NCBI GenBank assembly: GCA_018873225.1
Contig: JAEILZ010000010.1
Location: forward strand, 248,001-312,000
DNA from: [Phialemoniopsis] sp. UDSM-2020
Taxonomy: Eukaryota > Ascomycota > Sordariomycetes > Thyridiales > Thyridiaceae
Reading direction: 5' to 3'
Length of the DNA stretch: 64,000 nt
The notes under the pieces are model-generated. The model saw only the letters and a list, made by a program, of their open reading frames with translations, was not told where the DNA came from and made no database searches. Numbering within the stretch: the stretch's first letter is position 1; every line of letters begins with the position of its first letter. Shown here piece after piece: positions 32,209 through 43,571 of this stretch. The translations under genes and the position numbers were made by a program.

Positions 32209-33603
32209 ATGGCACTTTTACCAGTGGGGTTCTTAGGCCTTGGTGCCATGGGTGGTGGCATGGCCAAGCACTTGCTCACAGCCGGCTTCCCTGTGACGGG
32301 CTTTGATATCTACGAGCTGCTAATCGAAAAGCTCGTTGAGGCTGGTGGCAAAGGAGGCAGGACTCCGGCTGACGTCGCTGCAGAGTCGGAGGTCCTCGTG
32401 GTGATGGTGACCAGTAGCTCTCAGGTAACGACGGTACTTCTCGAATCCGACATTGCTGCGGTACATAAGCTGCGACCAGGAGCTACGATCGTTGTCAGTT
32501 CGACAGTGCCTCCACACTACTGCGACGAGCTGCGTAAGCGCTTGGACGACGAGTTTAAACGACCTGATGTCTACCTTTTGGACTGTCCAGTATCTGGCGG
32601 TACTCCTAGAGCAGCGAATGGAACGCTATCCATCTTCAGCTCCGGACCCGACGAAGGCCTGGCCAAGGCTCACCCCGTCCTCGACGCCTTGAGTGCAGTT
32701 CTGTACAAAATACCGGGCGGTATCGGGTTTGGCTCAAAAGCCAAGATGTGCCACCAGGTCCTTCCGGAGGTCGAGATTGCTCTGTTGGCTGAGGCGATGG
32801 CCCTCGCTGCTCGGGCAGGCTTGAACACACGAGAGGTCTTTGATGCTGTCCAAGCGAGTGACGGGTACAGCTGGATCAATGGCAACAGGATACCGCACGC
32901 ACTCGAAGGAGACAACACCATTTATTCGGCGATACCGAACAGTCAGAAGGATTCAGTGAGAACGCGCTCCTTATGGACAAGTCACTTGATGATGTTCGGC
33001 TGACAAAGACCCAGTCAATCATCGTAGATACCTCGCGTATCGTCCACTTTCCCGTGTTTCTGGTGTCTGCTGCAGAGCAGGTCTACCAGGCAGGAATCCA
33101 CGCAGGCTGGGCGAAAGACGACGATTCGACTCTGTGGCGTCTTTATCTCCGGGCTTCACCGGACGACACCATTCACCAGTTGACCAAACCGGGGGCGTCT
33201 GTTATACCACGAAATGAGTCCATCAGCGCTCAAGATATCATAGATATATTCGCAGGCGGGCATCTTGCTGCGGCAGTAGAAGCCATGGGATTCACGGAAG
33301 CAGTGGGTCTCGATACAGACGTCATGTACGACATCATAAGCAAGGCAGCCGGCTCGAATAAACAATTCGTAGATCAGGTGCCCAAGATGCAAAAGCCAAC
33401 CTGGTCTATGAAAGACATACCTGCTGCCCGAGAAGTCGGTCAGAGATTAGTGCGTTCTCTTATCCCTGGCCAGTCAATCACAAGTACAAGACTAACATGT
33501 CCTTTAGGCAGTGGCTATCTCGAAAGCTCACACATTGGGTGCCTCCCTGCCGATTGCGGCAGCTTCTCTGCAATTGTTCCATCTTCATCTCGGTAGACTT
33601 TAA
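32209..33603 (+). CDS. 6-phosphogluconate/3-hydroxyisobutyrate dehydrogenase-like protein with extra C-terminal helical domain
   Basis: Three exons (32209..32955, 33015..33449, 33508..33603) give 425 residues. VGFLGLGAMGGGMAKHLL is the NAD(P)-binding glycine motif and DCPVSGGTPRA is the substrate loop of beta-hydroxyacid dehydrogenases. GSKAKMCHQVL contains the catalytic Lys, but the usual K-x2-N is changed to KMCHQ. A second, partial all-helical domain (AAAVEAMGFTEAVGLDTDVM) follows, as in longer fungal members. Related enzymes oxidise L-threonate, D-erythronate or 3-hydroxy acids. Divergent arrangement with the aldolase matches the domain pair fused in plants and suggests consecutive steps. 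Confidence 0.82.
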
Positions 33604-33681
33604 GTAAGGGTGGACCTGCAAACACCATGATGTAATCACGTCTAGAGAGATAATAATCCTAATTTCACTTCTATCATTGGA

Positions 33682-36171
33682 TCATGGTATCGTATATCTA
33701 TTCACAATTCCAGAATCTCTCACCCCAACCACTCTTTCGACGTCATCAGTCTCATCATCCGTATTGGACTGGCTGGAATCCCCTTTCTCAGCGGCCCTTC
33801 GACGATGTTCCAAAACGCTAACAACAGAGTTTATGGCTCCAAAATAATGCCCTTGATCCTTCAAAATGCGACAGATGAAATCATAGTCAGAGCCAGTAAC
33901 GAGTGACATAAAGCTATCAGGCGAAATTTCTGGAAAGCTGCCAGTCGCTTTTGTATTTTGCAATATCGTAGACGCCGCGACAAATAGACAATGATGAATG
34001 AAAGGAGTGGCGAGATAGCTTGTCTTGTCGACCAGTTCCGCCACTGTCAGTATCTGAATAGTCTTCTGGCAGGCCATGACTGCGGTGCTCTTGTGGTCGG
34101 ATGGCGCCGTCTGGGAGTGATGGCTCGGCACTTGCATGCCATTTGCCAACGACGGGCGACGGCCCTGGCCCTGCTGCTGCTGGTAGTCCGATCTGTTGTC
34201 TCTTGAATTCGCGTCCGTCAGGAGAGTCATGAAAGTGAAGAAGAATAGGTGCAACATGAGGAAAAGCCCTCCTTGACTAGAAAGAAGAGCGTTTTTGTAA
34301 TTCTCCGTACTGAAGACCAGCGAAGGTGCAAGACCTCGATACGCCTCAAACATTCGATCTCTGATCTGGGACAGGCGATATTCTCGCTCAGCTCTGTTTG
34401 CTACAGGTAGGCCATTGGTGTTTGTGTTCTTGACATTTGTCCGTTCGTTAAGAGCTTCGACCGCCTCTGAGAAGATCAACATGAACCGTACTGTTTCCGG
34501 GAAAATCATGTTACTCATGGTAATCTCATCAGAGAAGTCTAGCTGCACTGTCTTTATGTCGGTCCAAGTCGGTATGGATACTTCGATCTCACTTCGACGA
34601 ATGCTTGGAGGTCTGCCTGTGCCCAGAGAAACACATACATCGAGGATGAAAACGGACCAAAATATGACGAGACGAGCCTTCTGTTGATGCATCTCCGACT
34701 GTTCGTCTGTAAGAACGTACTTTCCATCAGGACTTGGCCTAGCCTGATCATGGAATCGCGTGTGAACCTCGGGTTCTTCAGGGAGACGGTGGAATCCCAG
34801 GTCCTGGACCATGCGGATGGCCATACCGGCAAACATCCACAAGCCAGCCTCGTTGTTGTCTCCATATTCTGCCCATGCCAAGATCATCAGACCATCGACG
34901 ACGTCTGGAGCTGGTATGCTCAGCAATGGTACGAGTTGCTCTTTCGCCTTTTTCAAAAAGGGCTCGCACCGTTGTTTCGGCGAATCATGCCGTCCCTGGA
35001 GGACGGCAAGTGGACCTTCCATGGCACAAAACCGCACAGTGAGAGCCGCGATCGCATTCAGCAGGAGGCTTGATGCCTCCCCAGAGCGAACATGACCGCC
35101 TAGTATCACAGGGTGAAGAAAGGGGAAATGACCACCAAAAGTTTGGAAGAAGACATCCAGAATCGGGGCAATAAGCTCCGGGTGCGGGACATTGGCAACG
35201 GTGTCGAAGATTCTGCTGTTGTGCGTCATCGCGGATGCAGGTGACGATCCGTCCCATGCGCTTGATGAAGATTCCGTCTCTGGATGATCTGCCGGCGGTG
35301 CAAATGAGTCGTCTGGCTCACAGGGATCTACCGCTACAGACAATCTTCGCAGCCCAGGCACCACGGCTGTTGGTCCGAAGCGCCGGTAGTATCGTAGTCG
35401 AATGACCCTTGGGCGGGGGGCGGCTGGCTTATCTCCAAAAGGTACCCCACACGATGCATTGGGCATAAAGGCGCTATCGTCAGGCGGAAAGCCGTCTCCT
35501 CCCGGCGTCATGAAGTCTAAGCCAAGGACGAAATTCTGCAAGTCAGGCCAGTCTTGTGGCATTTCCATATTCTCGTCAGGGTGGAACTCTGCCAAGAACT
35601 CGCTGTTGTGCAGGCCGTCGGACTCAAGAGTTGGGTCCAGCACAGAAGTCAAGCCAGGTACCTGCCCCGGCGATCTGGAAGGGCCGTTACCATCAGTGCA
35701 CACAGCATGGTCGTGTATGTGTGATCTTCCACTTGCATCACTTAGGCTGTGAGGACCATTCTGATGTTGTCTTTGGCAAGCCTCCTCTGTTATCGCGGTA
35801 TTGGGAATTTTGCGCTGTTCAGAGACAGGTGCGAGGGTGGCAAAGGGCACGGAGCTGACGACAGTGGGCATCCTTTGCGCAACGCGTTGCCTCCTCCGTT
35901 TTCTCCCATCCACAACTTCCCAGCAACACTGAAGCTTGGCTTGGATGCATGGTTGGCAGGGAGGCCGGCTGTCAGCGGAAGCATATTGACCACTGTGTTC
36001 GGGTTCGGCAATGATGCATTTGACCTTCCGACTGCGACACATCCGGCAGGCCGTGGACGAATGGCCGATCCTGCGCTTAGCCGGCTGCTGTCCGAAGTCC
36101 CGGGCCGTGCAGACGCGGAAAGCGCCGCTGCTGTCTCGGCGAGTAACGGGGCTGCCGAGCGGTTGAGACAT
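33682..36171 (-). CDS. Zn(2)Cys(6) transcription factor, probable cluster regulator
   Basis: A single exon encodes 829 residues from the ATG at 36171; the frame upstream lacks an ATG. The zinc cluster is C42-x2-C45-x6-C52-x19-C72-x2-C75-x6-C82, with the basic CRMCRSRKVKC start; the middle loop is long. GRKRRRQR after it is a likely nuclear signal. The fungal-specific transcription factor domain begins near VFFQTFGGHFPFLHPVI and includes MFAGMAIRMVQDLGFHRL and SLGTGRPPSIR. It sits between the dehydrogenase and the sugar transporter. Regulators embedded in fungal catabolic clusters usually control their neighbours. Confidence 0.88.
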   Translation of the reverse strand: MSQPLGSPVTRRDSSGAFRVCTARDFGQQPAKRRIGHSSTACRMCRSRKVKCIIAEPEHSGQYASADSRPPCQPCIQAKLQCCWEVVDGRKRRRQRVAQRMPTVVSSVPFATLAPVSEQRKIPNTAITEEACQRQHQNGPHSLSDASGRSHIHDHAVCTDGNGPSRSPGQVPGLTSVLDPTLESDGLHNSEFLAEFHPDENMEMPQDWPDLQNFVLGLDFMTPGGDGFPPDDSAFMPNASCGVPFGDKPAAPRPRVIRLRYYRRFGPTAVVPGLRRLSVAVDPCEPDDSFAPPADHPETESSSSAWDGSSPASAMTHNSRIFDTVANVPHPELIAPILDVFFQTFGGHFPFLHPVILGGHVRSGEASSLLLNAIAALTVRFCAMEGPLAVLQGRHDSPKQRCEPFLKKAKEQLVPLLSIPAPDVVDGLMILAWAEYGDNNEAGLWMFAGMAIRMVQDLGFHRLPEEPEVHTRFHDQARPSPDGKYVLTDEQSEMHQQKARLVIFWSVFILDVCVSLGTGRPPSIRRSEIEVSIPTWTDIKTVQLDFSDEITMSNMIFPETVRFMLIFSEAVEALNERTNVKNTNTNGLPVANRAEREYRLSQIRDRMFEAYRGLAPSLVFSTENYKNALLSSQGGLFLMLHLFFFTFMTLLTDANSRDNRSDYQQQQGQGRRPSLANGMQVPSHHSQTAPSDHKSTAVMACQKTIQILTVAELVDKTSYLATPFIHHCLFVAASTILQNTKATGSFPEISPDSFMSLVTGSDYDFICRILKDQGHYFGAINSVVSVLEHRRRAAEKGDSSQSNTDDETDDVERVVGVRDSGIVNRYTIP

Positions 36172-36962
36172 GTCGGGGAATAGTGTGTTGAGACGTCGAA
36201 TCCTACCAACTGCGCGTGGCTTGAAGAGTTCGTCACCCTCGAAACAAGAGGACAGGATCACTCATTCACCTGGTCGCACGAGACGTCTTCTGGGGCATGT
36301 TGAAGAGCACCTCGATTGATGCAAGGATAACACAGACAGGGAATACTGGAACTGGAGGCGTCCCCATGCCATGTTGGAGAAGGCCGCGGGGAAACCGGTT
36401 CTCTGAATCACGGAATTACTGGTTGTGGTTAGCTTCAGAAGCTACTCGCTGATGGTGGAGGCGGCTACTGCACTTACCAACAGATCTTGCATGTCCATCC
36501 TGGTACGTTCCACCCTGATACAGTAATTGATCGCCGCATCGGAGCGTTGACCGGCAGGCCTTCTGTTCAGGTGGAAGGATGATGGGAAAAGGAGAGGCCA
36601 AGGGTGTGAAAGAAAGAAAAAAGAAAAGGAAAGAAGAAGAGAAGTAGAAGGAAAAGAAAGAAAAAGGGAAGATAGAAATAGAAAGGAAAGAGCCAGACAT
36701 GGCAAGGAAGACAGAAAGAGGAAAGAGATGAAGCAAAACAAGAACCCATTCTTTCGTAATCTTGAGGCAATTTAGATGCACTTGTTTTCAGGTGAGAGAT
36801 GATAGCCGTGTTCATTGTCTGTCTGCTTGGAGTTCCAGGCTGCTAGGTCACGAGAGAGCATGGCTCCCTGTACATTATCCGACTCTTCCTCTCCTACGGT
36901 AGGCTTGACCAGTTGTGGAAGCTTATGATAACTGCCTGTCCAAGACGCAATGAAAGACGATT
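36172..36962. other. Upstream region of the regulator with purine tract
   Basis: No gene was recognised. It holds the purine-rich tract 36601-36733, which reads as a pyrimidine tract on the regulator's coding strand. Confidence 0.5.
36601..36733. repeat. Purine-rich low-complexity tract
   Basis: Runs of GAAA and GGAAAG words on the plus strand; CT-rich on the strand of the regulator, about 430 bp from its start. CT-rich leaders are common in fungal promoters. Confidence 0.75.
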
Positions 36963-38852
36963 CTAGCCTTCCTGTTTCTCAGCCAGGTTTCCGTCCAGTT
37001 GCTCATCACGTCTGGGAGGCGCCTGGTGAAAGACGTGGCCCCATCTCCCAGTGAGGAGATGTCCCATTGTCTGCTTGGTACTGTCGATATTCTCCCTCAC
37101 AACGACTCGAGTGGGCTTCCGGAAAATGAAATCGATCTCCTCCAGAGTTCTGTCCTTGGTCTCTGGCATGAAGAAGATTTGGTAGAACCATCCAATGACA
37201 CCGATCGCGCCATAGAAACCAATTGTTAGACCTGTAGGTGTCATTGACTGCCGCATGGCGCTGAAGTTGTACGTCATCAAGAAGGCGCTGAGGAAGAGAG
37301 TCACGTCGGAGGTCGTCATGCCGTAACTTCGAAGGTACGTAGGGTAGACCTCGGACGGAATAACCCAAGTCAGACAAGCGTATGAGCCGAAGAAGCCGTA
37401 ATAAAGGATGAGCCCAGTAAGATAGACTCCCTCTGCAGCGCCGAGATGGGTATTGAGGTCGATTCGGTAGCTGACTCCGATAAGAACCAGGCCTAGAAAG
37501 AAGCCTGGAAGCATGCTGATGGCCCAGAATCGACGCCCGAATCTCTCCATGTACAGGACAGCAGGGATTGTACCAAAGAGTAGCGCACCGCCGCCTACCA
37601 TGGACATGTAGTTGCTCTCGTACTTGTCGAAACCGATGGTGTTCATCAGAACGGATAGGTAATAGAGGATCGCATTGCAGCCAGTGAATTGGCCAAGAAA
37701 CACCATGGCGTTGGCGTAGATGATTGATCTCCTAGCTCTCGGCTCACTAGCTCAATTAGTCAAGTGTTCTTAGCAATCCGGACGGCGCACACTTACGTGA
37801 AGAAGTCTAGCCAAGGGAATCGCTTATGATTGGCGCTTGAGTGGACCTCCTCTTCTTCAGCCTCAACTGAGGCCTTCATCAAGAAGAACTCGCGGTTTGA
37901 CTCGTGGGACTCGGTACCGCGAAGACTCCTCCACACCAGCCACGCTTCTGGAAGTCTGCCTTTGTGGACAAGATACCGGGGACTCTCCGGCAGATACAGC
38001 ATACTAAAGTGAGAAGGTTAGCATTCGAACTGGGTAGCATAAGTGGGAATGCAAGTTGGAAGACTGGTACTTGCCCGATAAGCATCAAAGTCGAGAAGAT
38101 AAGGGACGATCCGAGCATGTAACGCCATCCTGCTTTCACATGCGCAAACATTGCTCCAACGCCGTATCCGATAACCTCACCAAGGGCAATGTTAAACTGA
38201 TAGAAGGACACCAGGTTGCCACGGAGCCGGCGCTCGACAGTCTCCGCGACATACATGGGTACCGTTCCACCTTCAAGTCCGACCCCGAAGCCTAGAATAA
38301 GTCGAGCGAGAACCATCACGCCAAAGTTGGTGGCTCCGGCCTCGAGTGCGGCACCGATTGTGTACAGAATGCATGCTACGATGATGGACCATCTGTTTGA
38401 AGACTCAGTCAGAGACAAGAACAAGTCATCAATGGTTCAGAGCTAGCAACTCACCGGCGACCAAGGTATTCATTGCAAGGACTGAGGACGAGAGCGCCTC
38501 CCACAGCTCCCAAGGGCATGCCAGCATTGACGAGACTATTCTGTCTCTCGCTCAGGTTGAGGTCAATGGGCAAGAACAAGTTTGCGCCACTAATGACCGA
38601 TTGATCCAACCCAGAAAGAAGGCCACCCATTGAAGCAAAGGCAACGAGAGCCCACGTGTAGTGCTTTGGTTCCTTGAAAACAGCCTTGAACTTGGAGGTG
38701 GAGGCTGCGGCGTCACGCTCCATCTGCGCGATGAACTGAGCAACCTGTTCATAATCGGAACGGATGGCAGCTTCCTGGGCCTGCTCTTTGTCAAGGTGTT
38801 CCTGGTGGTGATGACCAGAAGTGATGGCCTCGTCCTTTTTGATGGAAGACAT
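36963..38852 (-). CDS. MFS sugar transporter (STP/hexose-transporter type)
   Basis: Four exons (38852..38455, 38392..38075, 38003..37797, 37746..36963) give 568 residues with about twelve helices. GFGVGLEGGTVPMYVAE, LYLPESPRYLV, GQFTGCNAILYYLS and PETKDRTLEEIDFIF are sugar-transporter signatures. The N-terminal tail is long and charged. Intron 2 starts with GCAAGT: a GC-AG intron is the only choice that keeps LIG|MLYLPESPRYL in frame. The carrier probably brings the cluster's sugar or sugar acid across the plasma membrane. Confidence 0.9.
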
Positions 38853-39513
38853 TGCGATTATTAGGGTGTATCAAATGTTCTGAGGCATGACCTGCGTAGA
38901 TGACTATTTTGCATGTGGTTGTTGATCAATCAGGCTCACGAGTGGCAGGTCGATTCTTCAAATAGTCGGCTGTAGGACTCTTTTCAGGTGCGTACGTTGC
39001 TTGCTCTTGCAGGGCCGAAGCCTTGGTGATCGTGATACGTCCGGATTTGCCTATTACGGTACTAGCCCCTGACACTGATTCCTTTCAATAGTCAAGACTT
39101 TTGCTCTCGAGAAGGAGAAGAGGGGTCGAAACCTGGAACCAGGTCCAAGACTACCCTGCAGTCGCTGAAAGTTCCGATGGCCTCGGTTACGCAAGGTCGT
39201 TTGGTTCCCCATGGGTTAACCATCTCCATGGGGAACTTTCACCCAAGTGGATACTTGCGTGATATTACGATGATCGTTGCCATGTTGTTCCTTGGGCTGG
39301 GATGTGGATCAAGATGGCGTAGTCGTAGCGCGCGCGGCGTAACGCGTGCCCAGCATCATTCCGCTTTGGGATTCTCCGATATAGGACTTGCACCATTGTC
39401 TCGGTGGCACGGATTCGGGCACAGTATGATAATTGAATCTAGTGTAAGATTGATTGAGCTACTATGATAGTATCTATCGTTGCTATTCTATCGTGCGACC
39501 CAGGTACTCGACT
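38853..39513. other. Upstream region of the sugar transporter
   Basis: Contains three copies, in both orientations, of a GTTCC(CC)ATGG motif between 39166 and 39241. No gene was recognised. Confidence 0.5.
39166..39241. promoter_or_regulatory. Nested inverted repeats, candidate control site of the transporter
   Basis: tgaaagttcc (39166-39175) pairs perfectly with ggaactttca (39232-39241). Inside them ttccccatgg (39205-39214) pairs with ccatggggaa (39226-39235) across an 11-bp spacer containing GTTAAC. The site is about 310-390 bp upstream of the transporter ATG. It could be a protein-binding site or a hairpin. Confidence 0.4.
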
Positions 39514-40575
<1,062 letters not shown>

Positions 40576-41023
40576 TGCGAATATCTCTTCTATACAGGAT
40601 GTGGACAACGTAGAAGAAAAGCGGTCTGGCTTTTGAGAGTCCGAGAAGGATCGTTGGGTTTTTATCTCTTGTCACTTTGTTTAATACTGCGTTGGGCCAC
40701 AAGATGCATCGCCTGCGTGCGTGCGTCTGGCGTGCATGAGAGAACGGCGGCAAACCGCTTTAGGTAGCTCCGCCCCACATCGAACATTAGAGGCTACTGG
40801 AATCTCCGACATCGTGAGACCAGTTAGCGGCGTAGACGTGCCGACCCCGCCTCCGCTAACGGCGACTGGTCATGACCTCAGGCATCAGAGAAGAACAAAC
40901 GAATCAACTCTAGTAAAGTGAATGAACGCTGGCCGCAACATTGCTGATAGTATACATCACCTTTCTGATACTTAAATCCCTGACAGGTTAATCCAAGTTT
41001 GTTGCCTTCGACCAAGCAATAGT
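40576..41023. other. Divergent promoter between two SDR genes
   Basis: 448 bp shared upstream region. It contains CGG-N10-CCG at 40828-40843, a spacing close to Zn2Cys6 sites (Gal4 uses N11). A GC-rich cgccgaccccgcctccgc-like stretch follows it. Confidence 0.4.
40828..40843. promoter_or_regulatory. CGG-N10-CCG, candidate Zn2Cys6 binding site
   Basis: Inverted CGG half-sites ten bases apart in the divergent SDR promoter. Such triplet pairs occur by chance, so this is weak support. Confidence 0.25.
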
Positions 41024-42009
41024 ATGGCATCGTCACACCCTTACCTGGGCAAGCTGGGCATCGTGACCGGCGGTTCAAGAGGTTGGAAGCCCCAATCCAA
41101 GAGCTGAAGCCGATATTGTCAACTGTGCTAACGAAGGCATACGCAGGTATTGGCGAGGCAGTTGTCAGGCGTCTTGCGGCCAAGGGCTGCAATATCCTGG
41201 TGGTCTACACGTCGGACAAATCTACAGAGCCAACCAAAAAGCTTTGCACCGAGCTCTCGTTGAAGCACAAAGTCCAATGCTCCTATGTGCAAGCCAACTT
41301 GCTGCATGCCACAGAAGCTGTGAAGGTGGTATTGGAGGCTGCGAAGAATTTCTTCACTTCCTATGTCACCGAGGAGAAAGCCGAGCTTCAGGTCGATATC
41401 CTCATCAACAATGCTGGGGTATCATCTAATCAGCACTTGAATGATGCCAAGTTAGGGCCTATTGACGAGACGGAGTTTGCCCGCGTCTACAATGTCAATG
41501 TCCTTGCGCCTCTGCTCCTCACTCAAGCTGTTGCCCCGTACCTGCCGAAAGACCGTTCGGGGAGGATCGTCAATGTGTCCAGCGTTTCATCATCCATCGG
41601 CTACCAGGGGCAATCTGTCTATGCTGGTACCAAGGCAGCAATTGAGGCTATGACTCGCACTTGGAGTCGTGAGCTTGCAGCTCGGGCAACGGTCAACGCC
41701 ATTAACCCCGGCCCTGTTTGGGGGGACATGTATGCCGAAGCGGGCAAGACATTCTGGGATATCAACCAGCCATATTGTGACAGCACACCGTTAGCGGAGT
41801 ACGCCGGAGAGCCCGAAGTCAAGGCTCGGGCAGGGCCAGGATCGGAAGAGAGGTTTGATAAGCTGGTCCGCGAGTCCATGGGCGGCAGGCGGCCGGGGTT
41901 TACTGACGAGGTCGCCGGGACTATCGACATGCTCTGCAGCGTGGAAGGGGGCTGGACAACTGGCAGTGTCATCTGTGCCAATGGTGGGATGAAGATGTCC
42001 ATAGCATAA
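41024..42009 (+). CDS. Short-chain dehydrogenase/reductase
   Basis: Two exons (41024..41081 and 41147..42009) give 306 residues; the intron splits the cofactor motif VTGGSRGIGEA, which confirms the splice. DILINNAGVSS, NVSSVSS (catalytic Ser) and YAGTKAAI (Tyr and Lys) are present, then NPGPVWGDMYAEAGKTFW. This fits the fungal 3-oxoacyl-ACP reductase-like SDRs that reduce ketones in sugar or secondary metabolism. Paired divergently with the mannitol-dehydrogenase-like SDR, it is probably co-regulated with it. Confidence 0.85.
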
Positions 42010-42322
42010 GTGCAAAGCTGTAATGGGTCGACCCTGCTGTTATGGGGTGAGATCTGATGCTGGAAATACCTAATCGAGTAATTCCGGCCACTTCACAAGC
42101 CGGAGACCAATCAATCAACATATCAAGTCCCGTGACTGATGATCATGTAACATCGTACTGACTGAATCTCGAAAGCGTAGATGCACGATGACACATGTCA
42201 CTCTGTTATATGTCCTGTTCTCCGTATCCCAGGAGCATTAAGTTTCTGCTAACCAGACAATTACGCGACGTGTGCCTACCCTTTTCTGTCTTCAACTCGA
42301 TTGCCTGTGGGATCTGATCACG
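42010..42322. other. Intergenic, nothing recognised
   Basis: 313 bp between the SDR and the aldo-keto reductase, same strand. No clear promoter element. Confidence 0.4.
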
Positions 42323-43415
42323 ATGTCGACCGGATTAGCCCTTTACAAGGGCAAGACGCACACTCTCAACACTGGCCATGTTATCCCGGCTCTAGGGTTG
42401 GGTACCTTTCAGGACCCAGATGAGCAGGAGATGTCGGTGTATAAGGCGCTCAAAAGCGGCTACCGCCACATTGACACGGCTCACAAGTATGTCTCATGAA
42501 TCCCGCCTTCTCAGATTCTCGAATTGACTTAGACACAATCAGCTACGGAACCGAGAAGCAAGTTGGCCAAGGCATCAAGCGCAGTGGCGTGCCTCGCGAG
42601 GAGATATTCCTCACCACCAAGCTCTGGAACAACGCGCATCATCCAGATGATGTAGAAGCCGCACTTGACGACTCGCTCAAGGACCTCGGGACAGATTATG
42701 TAGATCTATACCTGATGCACTATCCTTGTGCGTTCAAACGCGGGTCCGACCTGATGCCTGTCGACAAGGATGGCAAGTTAATCCCGGAGCCTTCAATCCA
42801 CTTCGTCGATACATGGAAGGCAATGGAGAAGCTCCTGCAGACGGGCAAGACGAGAGCTATCGGCCTATCAAACTTTAGCAAGATTGAGATCGAACAGATC
42901 CTTGAGAAAGGAAACGTGGTGAGTGAAAGTCAATTTGCCTGCATATATCCGATCTTACTGACTTCGATGGATAGGTCCCTGCTGTACATCAGATGGAGCT
43001 GCATCCGTATTTGCAGCAACAGGAGTTTGTGGACTGGCTCACTGAGAAGAATATCAGGATCATCCAATTCAGCCCTTGCGGAAACTTGAACACCTTCTAT
43101 AGTGAAGTCTCTTGGGCGAAGGATATCGCAAGGATGACCCGGCTCATCGATCACCCCACAATGCTGGAAGTAGCGAAGAAGCATGACAAGTCAGCAATCC
43201 AGATCGCCCTCGCCTGGGCTATGCAGAGTGGACGCGCTGTAATTCCAAAGAGCACGATAGAGTGGCAGATCAAGGAGAATGCCGAAGCGGAATCAATTAT
43301 TCTGGACGAGGAGGACTTGAAGAAGATTGCCAGTCTTGACTCCAAGGCTCGTTTCAACGATCCAAGCGTGGACTTTGGGTACAAATTGTATGTCGGTCTA
43401 GACGGCGCTCAGTGA
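42323..43415 (+). CDS. Aldo-keto reductase (AKR, aldose reductase-like)
   Basis: Three exons (42323..42486, 42543..42918, 42975..43415) give 326 residues. HIDTAHNYGTEKQVG contains the catalytic Asp and Tyr and spans intron 1. FLTTKLWNN carries the Lys, and LMHYP the His of the tetrad. IPKSTIEWQIKEN is the NADPH 2'-phosphate-binding segment. AKRs of this type reduce aldoses or ketones to alcohols in the cytosol. It closes the run of sugar-modifying genes. A typical family member has 310-330 residues, so the model looks complete. Confidence 0.88.
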
Positions 43416-43571
43416 ATCATGACGCAGGTATCAATATGAAAAGGCACCAAATTACAGCTTCTCCATAAGAATCGACTTCACTGAATCCCATCTAGGGGCT
43501 GAGATGCGTTATTGAGCCACTTTAGCAAGGCACCAATACTACGAGAAAAATTGAATACTACAAGAAAACCC

